A stretch of DNA of 64,000 nt from the NCBI RefSeq assembly GCF_005222705.1, contig NZ_STGF01000028.1, positions 37,092 through 101,091 on the forward strand, given 5' to 3'. A program made the translations under genes and the position numbers. Source of the stretch: Paenibacillus sp. SY21-1. Lineage in GTDB: Bacteria > Bacillota > Bacilli > Paenibacillales > Paenibacillaceae. Under the pieces are notes generated by a model that worked only from the letters and a program-made list of their open reading frames with translations, did not search any database and was not told the DNA's origin. Below, one piece after another: positions 17,352 through 26,320 of the stretch. The stretch's first letter is position 1; each line of letters starts with the position of its first letter.

Positions 17352-18256
17352 GTTTAGCGAAGCAGCTTGGATATGGAGAGCATGACCGACTGCTGCTTAT
17401 CAATGCGGACGATTTCGGATTATGCCATTCGACAAATGCCGGGATTCAGCAATTGCTGCTGGACGGTGCTGTCAGCTCGGCGACGTTAATGCTGCCCTGC
17501 GGCTGGGCAAGCGAAGCCGCAGCATGGGCGAAGGATCAGCCTGAGCTGGATGTAGGGGTGCATTTTACGTTAACGAGCGAATGGGAGCGCTATCGCTGGG
17601 GGCCCGTCAATCGCACAAGCAGCACGTCCTCGCTTGTAACGCCTGAGGGCTATTTCCCGAAGGACAGCCGGACGCTTGAGCTTCAGGCAGAGCCGGAGCA
17701 GGTGAAGGCGGAGCTGATCGCTCAAATCGAGATGGCGCTGGCACACGGAATGGCGCCGTCGCACGCGGACAATCACATGGGAAGCCTTTACGGTCTGGCG
17801 ACGGGCAGACATTTTTTGCAGATCGTTCTGGAGGTATGCGCGGCATACGGGCTGCCGTTTCGTCTGCCGCGATATTTGCTGCAGGAAAACGGCCAAATGG
17901 CTCCCCCGGAGCTTGCTGAGCAAGCCAAGCAGCTCGGCGCGCTTGCGGATGCGATGGGCGTTGTCATTCTGGATTATTTGGTCGGCATGCCGTTTCGTTT
18001 GCAAGACGGTGAGAGCTACGATCATGTACGCTCCAACATGCAGCAATTGCTGAAAGGATTAAAACCAGGTGTAACCGAGCTGATTATTCATCCTTCGCTC
18101 GTAACCGATGAGCTGCGCTCCTTTCACGAGCAGCCCGAGCTGAGGGGCATGGAGCTTGAGCTGCTGCGCGATGCGGAGATACGGAAAACGCTTGAGGAGG
18201 AAGGCATTCAAATGATACGCTGGCGAGAGCTGCAGAAGCTGCAGCGGGCGCGCTAG
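17348..18256 (+). CDS. ChbG/YdjC-type carbohydrate deacetylase
   Basis: 302 residues, starting at the ATG that overlaps the previous stop. The metal-binding motif NADDFGLCHSTNAGI occurs at about 19-33, and HADNHMG supplies further ligands. ChbG removes the N-acetyl group from chitobiose and related diacetyl sugars. The overlap with a kinase-like gene could indicate a small sugar-salvage operon, but no transporter is nearby. Confidence 0.88.
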   Translation: MSLAKQLGYGEHDRLLLINADDFGLCHSTNAGIQQLLLDGAVSSATLMLPCGWASEAAAWAKDQPELDVGVHFTLTSEWERYRWGPVNRTSSTSSLVTPEGYFPKDSRTLELQAEPEQVKAELIAQIEMALAHGMAPSHADNHMGSLYGLATGRHFLQIVLEVCAAYGLPFRLPRYLLQENGQMAPPELAEQAKQLGALADAMGVVILDYLVGMPFRLQDGESYDHVRSNMQQLLKGLKPGVTELIIHPSLVTDELRSFHEQPELRGMELELLRDAEIRKTLEEEGIQMIRWRELQKLQRAR

Positions 18257-18283
18257 CCGTAACCCAAAGGAGCTGTTCGTGCG

Positions 18284-19243
18284 ATGTCATTGGAATCAGT
18301 CAAGCTGCTGGCAGAGAAAGTCCAGGCCAATATTAGCAAGGTTGTCGTCGGCAAGGAGGCAGTAGCTGAATTGCTGTTGATCGGGTTGATTACGTCGGGC
18401 CATGTGCTGCTGGAGGATGTTCCGGGCACAGGAAAAACGCTGCTTGCCAAATCGCTTGCCGGATCGCTGAAGCTATCGTTTAAAAGAATTCAGTTTACGC
18501 CCGATTTGCTGCCCTCCGATTTGAGCGGCATTCATTTCTATAACCAGAAGCAGGGCGATTTCGAATTTCGGCCGGGACCGCTGTTCACAAACTTGCTCCT
18601 TGCCGACGAAATTAACCGGGCCACGCCGCGCACGCAATCGAGTCTGCTTGAATGTATGGAGGAGCGGCAGGTTAGCATTGACGGCGAAACGAAACGGCTC
18701 GCTGCGCCGTTTATGGTAATCGCCACGCAGAATCCGGTTGAGCATCAGGGCACCTTCCCGCTGCCCGAGGCGCAGCTTGACCGCTTTTTGTTCAAAATTC
18801 GCATGGGTTATCCGACGACGGAAGAAGGTCTTCAGCTGCTAAAGCGCTTTAAAAGCGATGACCCGCTCGAAGCGCTTGCTCCAGTTGCGGATGCGGACAC
18901 GATCATTCAAGCGCAGAGAGCCTATCCTTCGGTAAAAGTGACCGACGATATGCTGCTGTATATGCTGCAAATCGTTGAGCGGACGCGTTCTCGCGAAGAT
19001 GTAGCGATGGGCGTCAGTCCGCGCGGTAGCCAGGCGCTGCTGCGCGCGTGCCAGGTGCATGCCGTTCTAAGAGGCCGCGATTTTGTAACGCCGGACGATG
19101 TAAAGGCGATGGCGGTTCCGACTCTGGCGCATCGGCTGGCTATCAGGGGAATGCAGCGTTCTCCGCTTCAAGCGGAGCGCGTGATTGAGGATATTGTAAA
19201 GCAGATCGCCGTGCCGGCTGAATCCGGCATCGCGGTCCGCTAA
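18284..19243 (+). CDS. MoxR-family AAA+ ATPase
   Basis: 319 residues. Walker A EDVPGTGKTLLAKS near residue 45, Walker B LLADEINRATPRTQSSLLE, sensor 1 VIATQNPVEHQG, and the C-terminal lid. MoxR ATPases act as chaperones for assembly of partner complexes carrying VWA or DUF58 domains. The next two genes (DUF58, DUF4129) make the standard MoxR-DUF58 cluster, expected at the cytoplasmic membrane. Confidence 0.92.
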   Translation: MSLESVKLLAEKVQANISKVVVGKEAVAELLLIGLITSGHVLLEDVPGTGKTLLAKSLAGSLKLSFKRIQFTPDLLPSDLSGIHFYNQKQGDFEFRPGPLFTNLLLADEINRATPRTQSSLLECMEERQVSIDGETKRLAAPFMVIATQNPVEHQGTFPLPEAQLDRFLFKIRMGYPTTEEGLQLLKRFKSDDPLEALAPVADADTIIQAQRAYPSVKVTDDMLLYMLQIVERTRSREDVAMGVSPRGSQALLRACQVHAVLRGRDFVTPDDVKAMAVPTLAHRLAIRGMQRSPLQAERVIEDIVKQIAVPAESGIAVR

Positions 19244-19254
19244 GCGGGTTTATT

Positions 19255-20364
19255 ATGCTGTTGCTATGGTTTATCGCCGCAGCCGTCATCATTCTAGTCG
19301 CGCAAAGCGCGACCTTCGGCAGGTACGCGTTGCGGAGGATTACGTATCAGCGTCATTTTGAGACAAAAGCCTGCTATCAGGGCGAGCGGATCTTGTTGAT
19401 TGAACAAATGACAAACGCGAAGTGGCTGCCTGTACCCTGGCTCAGGGTGGAGTCGCAGCTGTCCTCCAGACTGCTGTTTAATCGGGCCGATAATTTTCTG
19501 ATCAGCAGCGGCGAGCTTTCGCAAAATCATAAAAGCTTTTTCGCGCTGGCAGCCTACACAAAAGTCACTCGCAAACATACGGTGTTATGCGCTCGCCGCG
19601 GCTGGTACAAGCTGCAATCGGTCACGCTGACAGGCGGCGACCTTCTTGCAATCAGAAGCGTTACGAAGAAGATCGCGCTGGACGAGCAGCTGCTTGTTTT
19701 TCCGAAGCCGGCGCAGGTGCCGATTCACGAAATACCATTTTCAAGCTGGCAGGGCGAGCGCTCTGTGCCGCGCTGGACGATCAGCGATCCATTTATCGTA
19801 GCGGGAGTAAGGGACTATCAGGCGGGCGATACATTTAAGCAGATGAATTGGAAGGCTACCGCCAAAACCGGCCGAATGCAGGTGCATCAGTATGACTATA
19901 CCGCAGATCGCCGGCTTATGATTTATTTGAATGTAGATGATGTCGAGGGCATGTGGAGAAGCGTCACGGATGAAGCGCTTGTCGAAAAAGGCATTTCATG
20001 GGCCGCCGGTGCAGCCGAGGCCGTCATCCGGCAAGGCATGGAAGCGGGCTTTGCCGCCAATATGCCCGTAGCGGATTTGCGCGAAAGCATACGAATTGAG
20101 CCAAGAAGCGGGCAAGAGCAGCTGCTGCGTATTTTTGAGGCGATGGCCAAGCTGACCATTGAGCGTACGGAGCTGTTTCATCAGCTGCTTGAACGCGAAG
20201 CGCAAGGGAGCCTGCGGAGCTGCGACGTGCTCATCATTTCCTCCTACTGGAACGATAAGCTGGAGCTTCAAGCGAATGCTCTGCGTTTCAACGGAAACGC
20301 GGTGGCCGTGTGGGAGCTGACGGCGGACGAGAAGGAAGCCCGGAGAGAGGAGGCAGGCGCATGA
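19255..20364 (+). CDS. DUF58-domain membrane protein
   Basis: 369 residues with an N-terminal hydrophobic helix (LLLWFIAAAVIILVAQSA). The conserved DUF58 signature appears as GVRDYQAGDTFKQMNWKATA at about 182-201, followed by a VWA-like fold. It overlaps the following gene by four bases (ATGA) and is 11 bp after moxR. The function is unknown; it is the partner of the MoxR ATPase. Confidence 0.88.
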   Translation: MLLLWFIAAAVIILVAQSATFGRYALRRITYQRHFETKACYQGERILLIEQMTNAKWLPVPWLRVESQLSSRLLFNRADNFLISSGELSQNHKSFFALAAYTKVTRKHTVLCARRGWYKLQSVTLTGGDLLAIRSVTKKIALDEQLLVFPKPAQVPIHEIPFSSWQGERSVPRWTISDPFIVAGVRDYQAGDTFKQMNWKATAKTGRMQVHQYDYTADRRLMIYLNVDDVEGMWRSVTDEALVEKGISWAAGAAEAVIRQGMEAGFAANMPVADLRESIRIEPRSGQEQLLRIFEAMAKLTIERTELFHQLLEREAQGSLRSCDVLIISSYWNDKLELQANALRFNGNAVAVWELTADEKEARREEAGA

Positions 20365-21710
20365 GCCGTACGGATTCGCATGAGCAGCTGCGCATAATCA
20401 AAGATCTGGGAAAAGGCGCGACAGAGGTATGGTATTATGGACCTGCGCTGCTGCTGGTTGCCATCTATGCGCTGCCGGACTGGAGTCTTTGGCTTTGGCT
20501 GTTTACGTTGCCGCTTTGCTATGCCGCAGGCGGCCGAATCGGCATGAAATGGGCGAGGCCCAGGCTAATCACGCGGCTTGCCTTCGCTTTGGGGATCGGC
20601 TTGCTGCATGCTTCGGCGCTGTTTCTGTTGTCGGGAGCCGGGGGAGCATGGCTAGTGGAATGGCTTGCGGGAATGCTGACTGCTTCCTTTATCGCCTACA
20701 GGGGCATGTCCATGTCGCTGCGCGGCTGGCAAGCTTCGTTCCCCAATATGCTCATGCTGGCCTCCATATTAAGCTTTGTCATGATTCAACCTTTCATCTT
20801 TATATGGTTGGAGCGATTGGCTCCATACAAAGATGCGCTTGTACTTGGAGGCGTTCTTGCGATCATAGGGTATGCCTATATAGCGAATGAGCGGCATCTG
20901 CAGAGTGAAACGTCAGAAGCGGTTTCTCCGGCAGCGGCGCGGTCGTTTAAGCGGCAAAACCGCCTTTTGACCAGCATTCTGGTCGTTTTGCTTATCCTGC
21001 TAGCTCTGTTCCGCCGTATCCAGCAAGCTGTCGAAAGCTGGGTGCAGCAATGGCTAAGCGGCCTAATGGCGTGGTTTAACCGCCCCCGGGAACAGGCTGT
21101 CGAGGAAGCGCCCCCGTCATCCCAGCCGCCGATGGACTGGGCTGCCGGAGAACCTCCTAACGAGCCGGCAGCATGGATGCAGCTGCTCGAGCGGCTGCTG
21201 CAAATCGTCGTTACTGCCGCGCTGCTTATCGCCGCTGCCGTTGTTTTGTTTTATGCGGGACGCAAGCTGTACCGGGCGGCAGTTCAGCTCGTGCAGAGGC
21301 TAATGGGACGGGGAAATGCGGAGCAGCCGGCAGAAGGGGAATTTGTCGATGAAGTGGAAAGCTTGATGGACTGGACGAAATGGAAAAAGCAGATGAGAAG
21401 CCGCCTCAGCAAGCTTTCGCCGGGCGCTGGCGACGATGGAGCGAGCTGGGAACGTTTGACCACCAATGGCGATAGAATCAGATATTTGTATGCCAAGCAG
21501 CTGGAGTTGTGGAAACGGGCTGGACAAGAGGGTGAGCCGCACCTCACGCCGCGCGAGACGATCGAGACGATGACCGGGCATCTCGGCGACGAGAAGATCA
21601 AGCGGCAATACAAAGATTTTGCGACGGCTTACGAGGAAGTGCGGTATGGCGAGAAACAGCCGCAGGACGATCAAGTGGCCGCAGGCAAAAAGCTGGTCGA
21701 TGGGAAATAA
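20361..21710 (+). CDS. Membrane protein with C-terminal DUF4129
   Basis: 449 residues from the ATG at 20361 (ATGA overlap with DUF58); an in-frame start 51 bp upstream is not needed. Several membrane helices occupy the first half, including LLLVAIYALPDWSLWLWLF, and another helix lies near residues 280-300. The cytoplasmic C terminus (RIRYLYAKQLELWKRAG, HLTPRETI) is DUF4129. In related clusters this tail belongs to a transglutaminase-core protein (TgpA type); here no transglutaminase Cys-His-Asp core is visible. Confidence 0.78.
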   Translation: MSRTDSHEQLRIIKDLGKGATEVWYYGPALLLVAIYALPDWSLWLWLFTLPLCYAAGGRIGMKWARPRLITRLAFALGIGLLHASALFLLSGAGGAWLVEWLAGMLTASFIAYRGMSMSLRGWQASFPNMLMLASILSFVMIQPFIFIWLERLAPYKDALVLGGVLAIIGYAYIANERHLQSETSEAVSPAAARSFKRQNRLLTSILVVLLILLALFRRIQQAVESWVQQWLSGLMAWFNRPREQAVEEAPPSSQPPMDWAAGEPPNEPAAWMQLLERLLQIVVTAALLIAAAVVLFYAGRKLYRAAVQLVQRLMGRGNAEQPAEGEFVDEVESLMDWTKWKKQMRSRLSKLSPGAGDDGASWERLTTNGDRIRYLYAKQLELWKRAGQEGEPHLTPRETIETMTGHLGDEKIKRQYKDFATAYEEVRYGEKQPQDDQVAAGKKLVDGK

Positions 21711-21725
21711 TGATCCACTCGCAGG

Positions 21726-23096
21726 TTAAGGTTTTTGGTGCGCCGCAGAGCGATACGCCGCACCGGGATGAGAAGGCGCCAGGCGGCTGGAGCCGTTTCC
21801 GAACAAGCGCTCGCGGAGCGTAGCGGCTTCGTAGCTCGTCCGGTGCAGCCCCCGCAGCTGCAGCTCAGGCACGATCAGCTCAACAAAATCGGACACCGTA
21901 CCCGGCAATACATAACGTTCCAGATTGAAGCCGTCCACCCCGGTCTGCCGGGCCCATTCTTCCATTTGATCGACAACTTCCGCGGGTTCACCGCAAAGGG
22001 TGATCCCCCTAAATTCTTGCGCGGCAAATTGATCCATTGCCTGCTTGACCGTAAAGGGGCTTGCTTGATTTTTGGCGTAGCGCTCCGTATGCGTTTTTCC
22101 TTGCTCGGAGCTTATTTGTCCAAACGGCGCTTCCGGATCAAGCAGCGCGAGATCGATTCCCGTCGCGTTCTCATAGGTAAGCAAAGCAGCTTCACGGCTT
22201 GCAAATGCCCGAAACGATGCCAGCTTGAGCTCAGCTTCCGCTTGGGTAGGCGCCGTCACTACAGACAACCCCGTAAAAATTTTCAGCTCATCGGCCACTC
22301 TTCCATAACGCAGGGCGCGCTCGCGGATGTCGGAGACCTGCTCCTTCAGGACTGCCATCGTCGGCGCTTTTAGAAAAATGCCCTCCGCATGCTTCGCTGC
22401 GAAATCCCGGCCGCGCTCGGAGCTTCCGGCCTGAAACAGGACAGGCGTACGCTGCGGGGACGGCTCGCAGGCATGCGCGGCGGTCAATTGAAAGTAAGCT
22501 CCCTCATGATGAATCGTGTTCACCTTGTCGGCATTCGCATAATAACGTTGTTCTTTGTCTCCGGCAACGGCATCTTCCTCCCAGCTTTCCTCGAACAGGC
22601 GATAGCTGACCTCCAGAAACTCCTCGGCTTGATCATAGCGCTGGCTGTGGCTGAGCACCGTATTTTTGCCAAAGCATGCCGCTCCCGCCGGGCTTCCGGC
22701 TGCTACGACATTCCAGCCGATCCGTCCGTTTGTCAAATGATCGAGCGTGGAGAAGCGCCGTGCGTTGGCATAAGGCTGCTCATACGATGGCGAAGCGGTT
22801 GTCACAAAGCCCAAATGCCGCGTAGAGGCAGACAGTGCGCTCAAGCTAAGCATCGGGTCCAGACCGGGCGTATAGACGGCCTCCCGGTAAGCTAATTCCC
22901 GCTTATTGACGGGATAGCCGTAGGAATCCGCAAAAAACATAAAATCGAACAAGCCGCGCTCGCATAGCTGCGCCAGCTCGATCCAGAAGGAAAGCTCCTT
23001 GTAGCGCGTCGACTGATTGTCGGGGTGAGCCCAAAGGCCCTGCGTCATTTGATTTGGCGTATGAATATCGAAAATGCCCAAATGCAGTTTTTTCAT
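21726..23096 (-). CDS. LLM-class flavin monooxygenase (NtaA/SnaA/DszA family), first copy
   Basis: 456 residues of the luciferase-like monooxygenase fold: N-terminal LGIFDIHTPNQMTQGLWAHP, then FDFMFFADSYG, YEQPYANARRFSTLDHLTNG and RIGWNVVAA, typical of FMNH2-dependent NtaA/SnaA/DszA enzymes. These need a separate flavin reductase, which is not seen nearby. Members cleave C-N or C-S bonds oxidatively (nitrilotriacetate, sulfones, N-acetyl-S-alkyl-cysteines). It lies downstream of the lysR gene on the same strand but has its own promoter. It is paralogous to the gene at 31863; both end with an HPGAA motif followed by an aromatic residue and Arg. The ATG is preceded by CAGGAGCG. Confidence 0.88.
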   Translation of the reverse strand: MKKLHLGIFDIHTPNQMTQGLWAHPDNQSTRYKELSFWIELAQLCERGLFDFMFFADSYGYPVNKRELAYREAVYTPGLDPMLSLSALSASTRHLGFVTTASPSYEQPYANARRFSTLDHLTNGRIGWNVVAAGSPAGAACFGKNTVLSHSQRYDQAEEFLEVSYRLFEESWEEDAVAGDKEQRYYANADKVNTIHHEGAYFQLTAAHACEPSPQRTPVLFQAGSSERGRDFAAKHAEGIFLKAPTMAVLKEQVSDIRERALRYGRVADELKIFTGLSVVTAPTQAEAELKLASFRAFASREAALLTYENATGIDLALLDPEAPFGQISSEQGKTHTERYAKNQASPFTVKQAMDQFAAQEFRGITLCGEPAEVVDQMEEWARQTGVDGFNLERYVLPGTVSDFVELIVPELQLRGLHRTSYEAATLRERLFGNGSSRLAPSHPGAAYRSAAHQKP

Positions 23097-23144
23097 CGGT
23101 TACGCTCCTGACCTCTTAATCTGAATCATCCTATATGGCTACAG

Positions 23145-23174
23145 ATCATAGCGTATTGCGTCCTGCATGTACAA
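23145..23174 (-). promoter_or_regulatory. Promoter of the minus-strand monooxygenase gene
   Basis: On the minus strand, -35 TTGTAC (23174-23169), an 18-bp spacer and -10 TATGAT (23150-23145), about 50 bp before the ATG at 23096. Confidence 0.5.
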
Positions 23175-23242
23175 TTGGAATATCTAATCCATCAATTTAA
23201 AAACGATAATGGACAGCTTGCAAGGGCAACAGACGCGGGTAG

Positions 23243-24148
23243 CTATGTCTGCCGTTGATGCGAATCCGTCTGCATGTGACGCTTGATCGTCGTCATCAGG
23301 TCAACCGCTATTTTGCTCAGCGCTCCCGTATTGCGCTTATAAAGCAAGCCGATTTGCGGTCCTTTAAGCATATCCTTAACGGGTTTAAGCACCGTCCCGG
23401 GAATCGGGGGCGTGACGGCGACCGTAGGCGAGAGGGCGACGCCCATGCCTGCCTGCACAAAATATTTTATGGCGTTAATCCCCGAAACCTCCATTCCCGT
23501 ATGGCGAAGCTGGCCGATTTGACTCGTAATCATTTCCTCAATCCGAATCCGGAACGGGCAGGTTCCCGGCGTAAACAGCATCTTTTCTTCCTTTAAATCC
23601 TGCATTCTAATTTCATCCCGGCCGACTAGCCTATGACCTTCGGGCAGCACAAGCGTGAAGGTTTCATGGCTCAACGCATCAAAGGCAAGCTCCATATGCG
23701 GCTCGGGCGAGTTGCAAAAGGCGAAATCGATTTGATCCTCCAGCAGCATCTGGATCATATCCCGGGTTGAGCCGATGGACACTTTGATTTGAACCTTGGG
23801 CTTCTCGGCGGAATATTGCGCAAGGATTACCGGCAGACGGTTGCTGGCCGAGGGCTCGGATGCGCCGAGGCGTATGAGACCGGCATCCCCGTTAATAAAA
23901 TCGCTGAGCGTGCTGCTGAAGATATCATACTCCTCAAGCAGAGCGTTGGCGCGTTCAAGAAACAGCATGCCGGCATTTGTCAGGGTTATGGTTTTGCCGC
24001 GCTCAAATAGACGAACGCCAAGCTCATCCTCCAGTTTTTTGACCTGAATCGTAATGGTTGGCTGAGAATATTGCAGAAATTCAGCCGCTCGTTGGAAGCT
24101 GCCCAGCTTCACGATCGTCTGAAAGGTTTTGATTAGCCGGATTTCCAT
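23243..24148 (-). CDS. LysR-type transcriptional regulator
   Basis: 301 residues. The N-terminal winged HTH (about 1-60) reads FQRAAEFLQYSQPTITIQVKKLEDELGVRLFERG. The C-terminal periplasmic-binding-like effector domain spans about 90-290. It is transcribed divergently from the AhpD-like / M20 / ABC importer genes and upstream of the first LLM monooxygenase, so it is the likely local activator. Known LysR regulators of sulfur loci in Bacillus (CysL, YtlI) are reasonable analogies, but the effector is unknown. Confidence 0.88.
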   Translation of the reverse strand: MEIRLIKTFQTIVKLGSFQRAAEFLQYSQPTITIQVKKLEDELGVRLFERGKTITLTNAGMLFLERANALLEEYDIFSSTLSDFINGDAGLIRLGASEPSASNRLPVILAQYSAEKPKVQIKVSIGSTRDMIQMLLEDQIDFAFCNSPEPHMELAFDALSHETFTLVLPEGHRLVGRDEIRMQDLKEEKMLFTPGTCPFRIRIEEMITSQIGQLRHTGMEVSGINAIKYFVQAGMGVALSPTVAVTPPIPGTVLKPVKDMLKGPQIGLLYKRNTGALSKIAVDLMTTIKRHMQTDSHQRQT

Positions 24149-24316
24149 TCAACAAAGCCCCCTATAAATAAAACTAAATTGCGGGTTTAACCTTTTCAAT
24201 TATACATTTCGACGGTTTTCTACTATGATAACAGAAGTTTCATAACTATTAAAAGAGGAATACTCGGTATTGATGAAAAATATCGGATTGCTCAATTATC
24301 GGAGGTTAATAATCAT

Positions 24317-24973
24317 ATGTCTAATGCCAGCTTGTATACCCGCCGCAGTCCCGCTTATTCAGCCAAATTCTTCGCTTACGCGCCTGAAACGTTTAAAGCG
24401 TTTGGCGAATTCAATAAACAGTCGCTCGCCGAAGGCGCGCTGACCGTCAAGGTAAAGGAGCTGATCGCCGTAGGCGTAGCTCATATTACCGGATGCCCTT
24501 ACTGCATCGAGGCCCATGTGAATAAATCGAAGGAGCAGGCAGCTGTACTTGAGGAACTGGTTGAAGCGATTGCCGTAGCTTCTGCTATAAGCGCGCATTC
24601 CGTGTTCTATCATTCGGTCAACACGCTTGCCGCATTTACAGGCGGAGCGGAGGGAGAGGATCTGTATCCTGCCTCCAATCTCGAAAAAATAGAGGAAATC
24701 GAAAAAATCAGCGAGGCCCAGTATACGTCGTTTGCCGCTTTTGTGCATCACGCTTTGCAGCCGGGCATACTGACGGCCAAGGAAAAGCTGCTTGTTGCGC
24801 TGGCTTCCGCCCATGTGACGGGAAGTGCATACAGCATCGATATTTTTGCGCGTCGGGCCAAGGAATCCGGCATTACGCTGGGAGAGGCGGCGGAAGCGAT
24901 CGCCGTTGCCACGGCATTAAAGGCAGGAGCCGCACTGGCGCATCGGGTTAATACGCTGCAAGCTTTCGAATAA
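24317..24973 (+). CDS. AhpD-like protein with two carboxymuconolactone-decarboxylase domains
   Basis: 218 residues, ATG preceded by GGAGG. The first domain has the redox motif GCPYCIEAH near residue 57, as in AhpD-type peroxidase partners. The second half repeats the fold (EKLLVALASAHVTGSAYSID) but without the Cys pair. It is the first gene of a co-oriented run that includes the amidohydrolase and the ABC importer. A role in protecting against, or reducing, oxidised intermediates of the pathway is inference. Confidence 0.82.
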   Translation: MSNASLYTRRSPAYSAKFFAYAPETFKAFGEFNKQSLAEGALTVKVKELIAVGVAHITGCPYCIEAHVNKSKEQAAVLEELVEAIAVASAISAHSVFYHSVNTLAAFTGGAEGEDLYPASNLEKIEEIEKISEAQYTSFAAFVHHALQPGILTAKEKLLVALASAHVTGSAYSIDIFARRAKESGITLGEAAEAIAVATALKAGAALAHRVNTLQAFE

Positions 24974-24989
24974 GCAAAGGAGGGGTAGC

Positions 24990-26174
24990 ATGGGAAATCT
25001 CAGCCGTGCAAGCGAAGCGCTGCCGGAGTGGGCGGCCAACCTTGTAGTAAAGTGGAGACGGCATCTGCACCAGCATCCGGAGTTGTCTTTTCAGGAGCAT
25101 GAAACGGCGGCATTCGTTGAGAAAACGCTGCGGCAGTGGGAAGGACTGGAGATCAGCCGGCCCACAAGGACCAGTGTGCTGGCTGTGCTGAAGGGGGCGC
25201 GTCCCGGCAAGGTGCTGGCGCTCCGGGCGGATATGGATGCGCTCCCGATAACAGAAGAAAATGACATCCCGTTTGTTTCCGGCAACCCAGGGGTCATGCA
25301 TGCATGCGGGCATGACGGCCATACGGCGATGCTTCTCGCCGCCGCGGGAATTCTTGCCCAGCATCGGGAGGAATTGAGCGGTGAGATCCGGTTTATTTTT
25401 CAGCATGCGGAAGAATTGCCTCCGGGCGGCGCGATTGAACTGGTCAATGCCGGCGTAGTCGACGGCACAGACTTTGTGTTCGGCATTCATCTCGCTTCGC
25501 TGCTCCCTGTCGGGCAGATTGGCGTTCGCTCCGGCGAAATGATGGCCTCGCCCGACAATTTTACGATTACGATTAAAGGATACGGCGGCCATGCCGCAAT
25601 GCCCCACCGGACGATCGATGTCATTGCGGTGGGAGCGCAGCTTATCGGCCATATTCAACATATCGTATCCCGGTTGACCGATCCGCTGGAGCAGCTCGTA
25701 GTATCCGTTACCCAGTTCACGGCAGGCTCTTCTCATAACGTAATCCCCGATTCGGCGGTGCTCAAGGGCACGATTAGAAGCTTTAAGCCCGCCGTGCGCG
25801 AGCAAGCGCCCGAAACGCTGAAACGGATGGCTGAGGCGGTTGCCGGGCTATACGGAGCGGAAGTGCAATTCGATTACGTGAAAGGGTATGATCCCGTCGT
25901 CAATGATCCGGAGCTGTCTGGCATCATCAGGGAGATTGCTGCGAAAGTGGCCGGAAGCGAAGCGCTTGTGGAAACACCGCCGGCAATGGGGGGCGAGGAC
26001 TTCTCCGCCTATCAGCGCAAAGCGCCAGGCGTGTTTATTAATGTCGGCGCTGGCCATGCGGAATCCGGCATCGTCTATCCGCATCATCATCCCAAATTTA
26101 ATTTTGATGAGCAAGCGCTCGAGCTTGGGGTTCGGATGTTTATAGGGGTGGCTGTCCGGCTGTTGACTCCTTGA
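24990..26174 (+). CDS. M20-family amidohydrolase (YxeP/HipO-like deacylase)
   Basis: 394 residues. Metal-site motifs are HQHPELSFQEHETA, LRADMDALPITEEND and HACGHDGHTAMLL, then HAEELPPGGA and a dimerisation domain starting near residue 185 (YGGHAAMPHRTID). It is predicted to remove an N-acyl group from an amino acid. In B. subtilis the related YxeP deacetylates N-acetylated S-substituted cysteines. It is 16 bp after the AhpD-like gene with AAAGGAGG before the ATG. Confidence 0.88.
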   Translation: MGNLSRASEALPEWAANLVVKWRRHLHQHPELSFQEHETAAFVEKTLRQWEGLEISRPTRTSVLAVLKGARPGKVLALRADMDALPITEENDIPFVSGNPGVMHACGHDGHTAMLLAAAGILAQHREELSGEIRFIFQHAEELPPGGAIELVNAGVVDGTDFVFGIHLASLLPVGQIGVRSGEMMASPDNFTITIKGYGGHAAMPHRTIDVIAVGAQLIGHIQHIVSRLTDPLEQLVVSVTQFTAGSSHNVIPDSAVLKGTIRSFKPAVREQAPETLKRMAEAVAGLYGAEVQFDYVKGYDPVVNDPELSGIIREIAAKVAGSEALVETPPAMGGEDFSAYQRKAPGVFINVGAGHAESGIVYPHHHPKFNFDEQALELGVRMFIGVAVRLLTP

Positions 26175-26207
26175 TGGGAAATAAAGGATATTAATAAAAA
26201 TAAACTG

Positions 26208-26286
26208 ACGGATTAAAAGGTTTCAATGTACATTTATCTTTTAATCCGTTAAGATGTTCATAAGTTAATTCCGATTAATTTTATCG
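26208..26286 (+). promoter_or_regulatory. Two inverted repeats upstream of the peptide-type ABC importer
   Basis: A 12-bp perfect inverted repeat ACGGATTAAAAG (26208-26219) / CTTTTAATCCGT (26238-26249), then CCGAT (26271-26275) / ATCGG (26282-26286) with TTAATT and TTAA just outside. No T-run follows, so these look like operators rather than terminators. They lie 35-113 bp before the binding-protein gene. Confidence 0.5.
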
Positions 26287-26320
26287 GTTAAAGATGAATT
26301 ATTATTGAGGGGGATTTAGT

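Noticed and set aside
21726..23096. Assignment of the first LLM enzyme as nitrilotriacetate monooxygenase
   Set aside because: The family is broad and the context favours sulfur compounds; no specific substrate can be supported.
24273..24320. Small upstream frame beginning MKNIGLLNYRRL before the AhpD-like gene
   Set aside because: It starts with only weak Shine-Dalgarno support and runs into the next gene. I cannot tell it from chance, though a leader peptide is conceivable.
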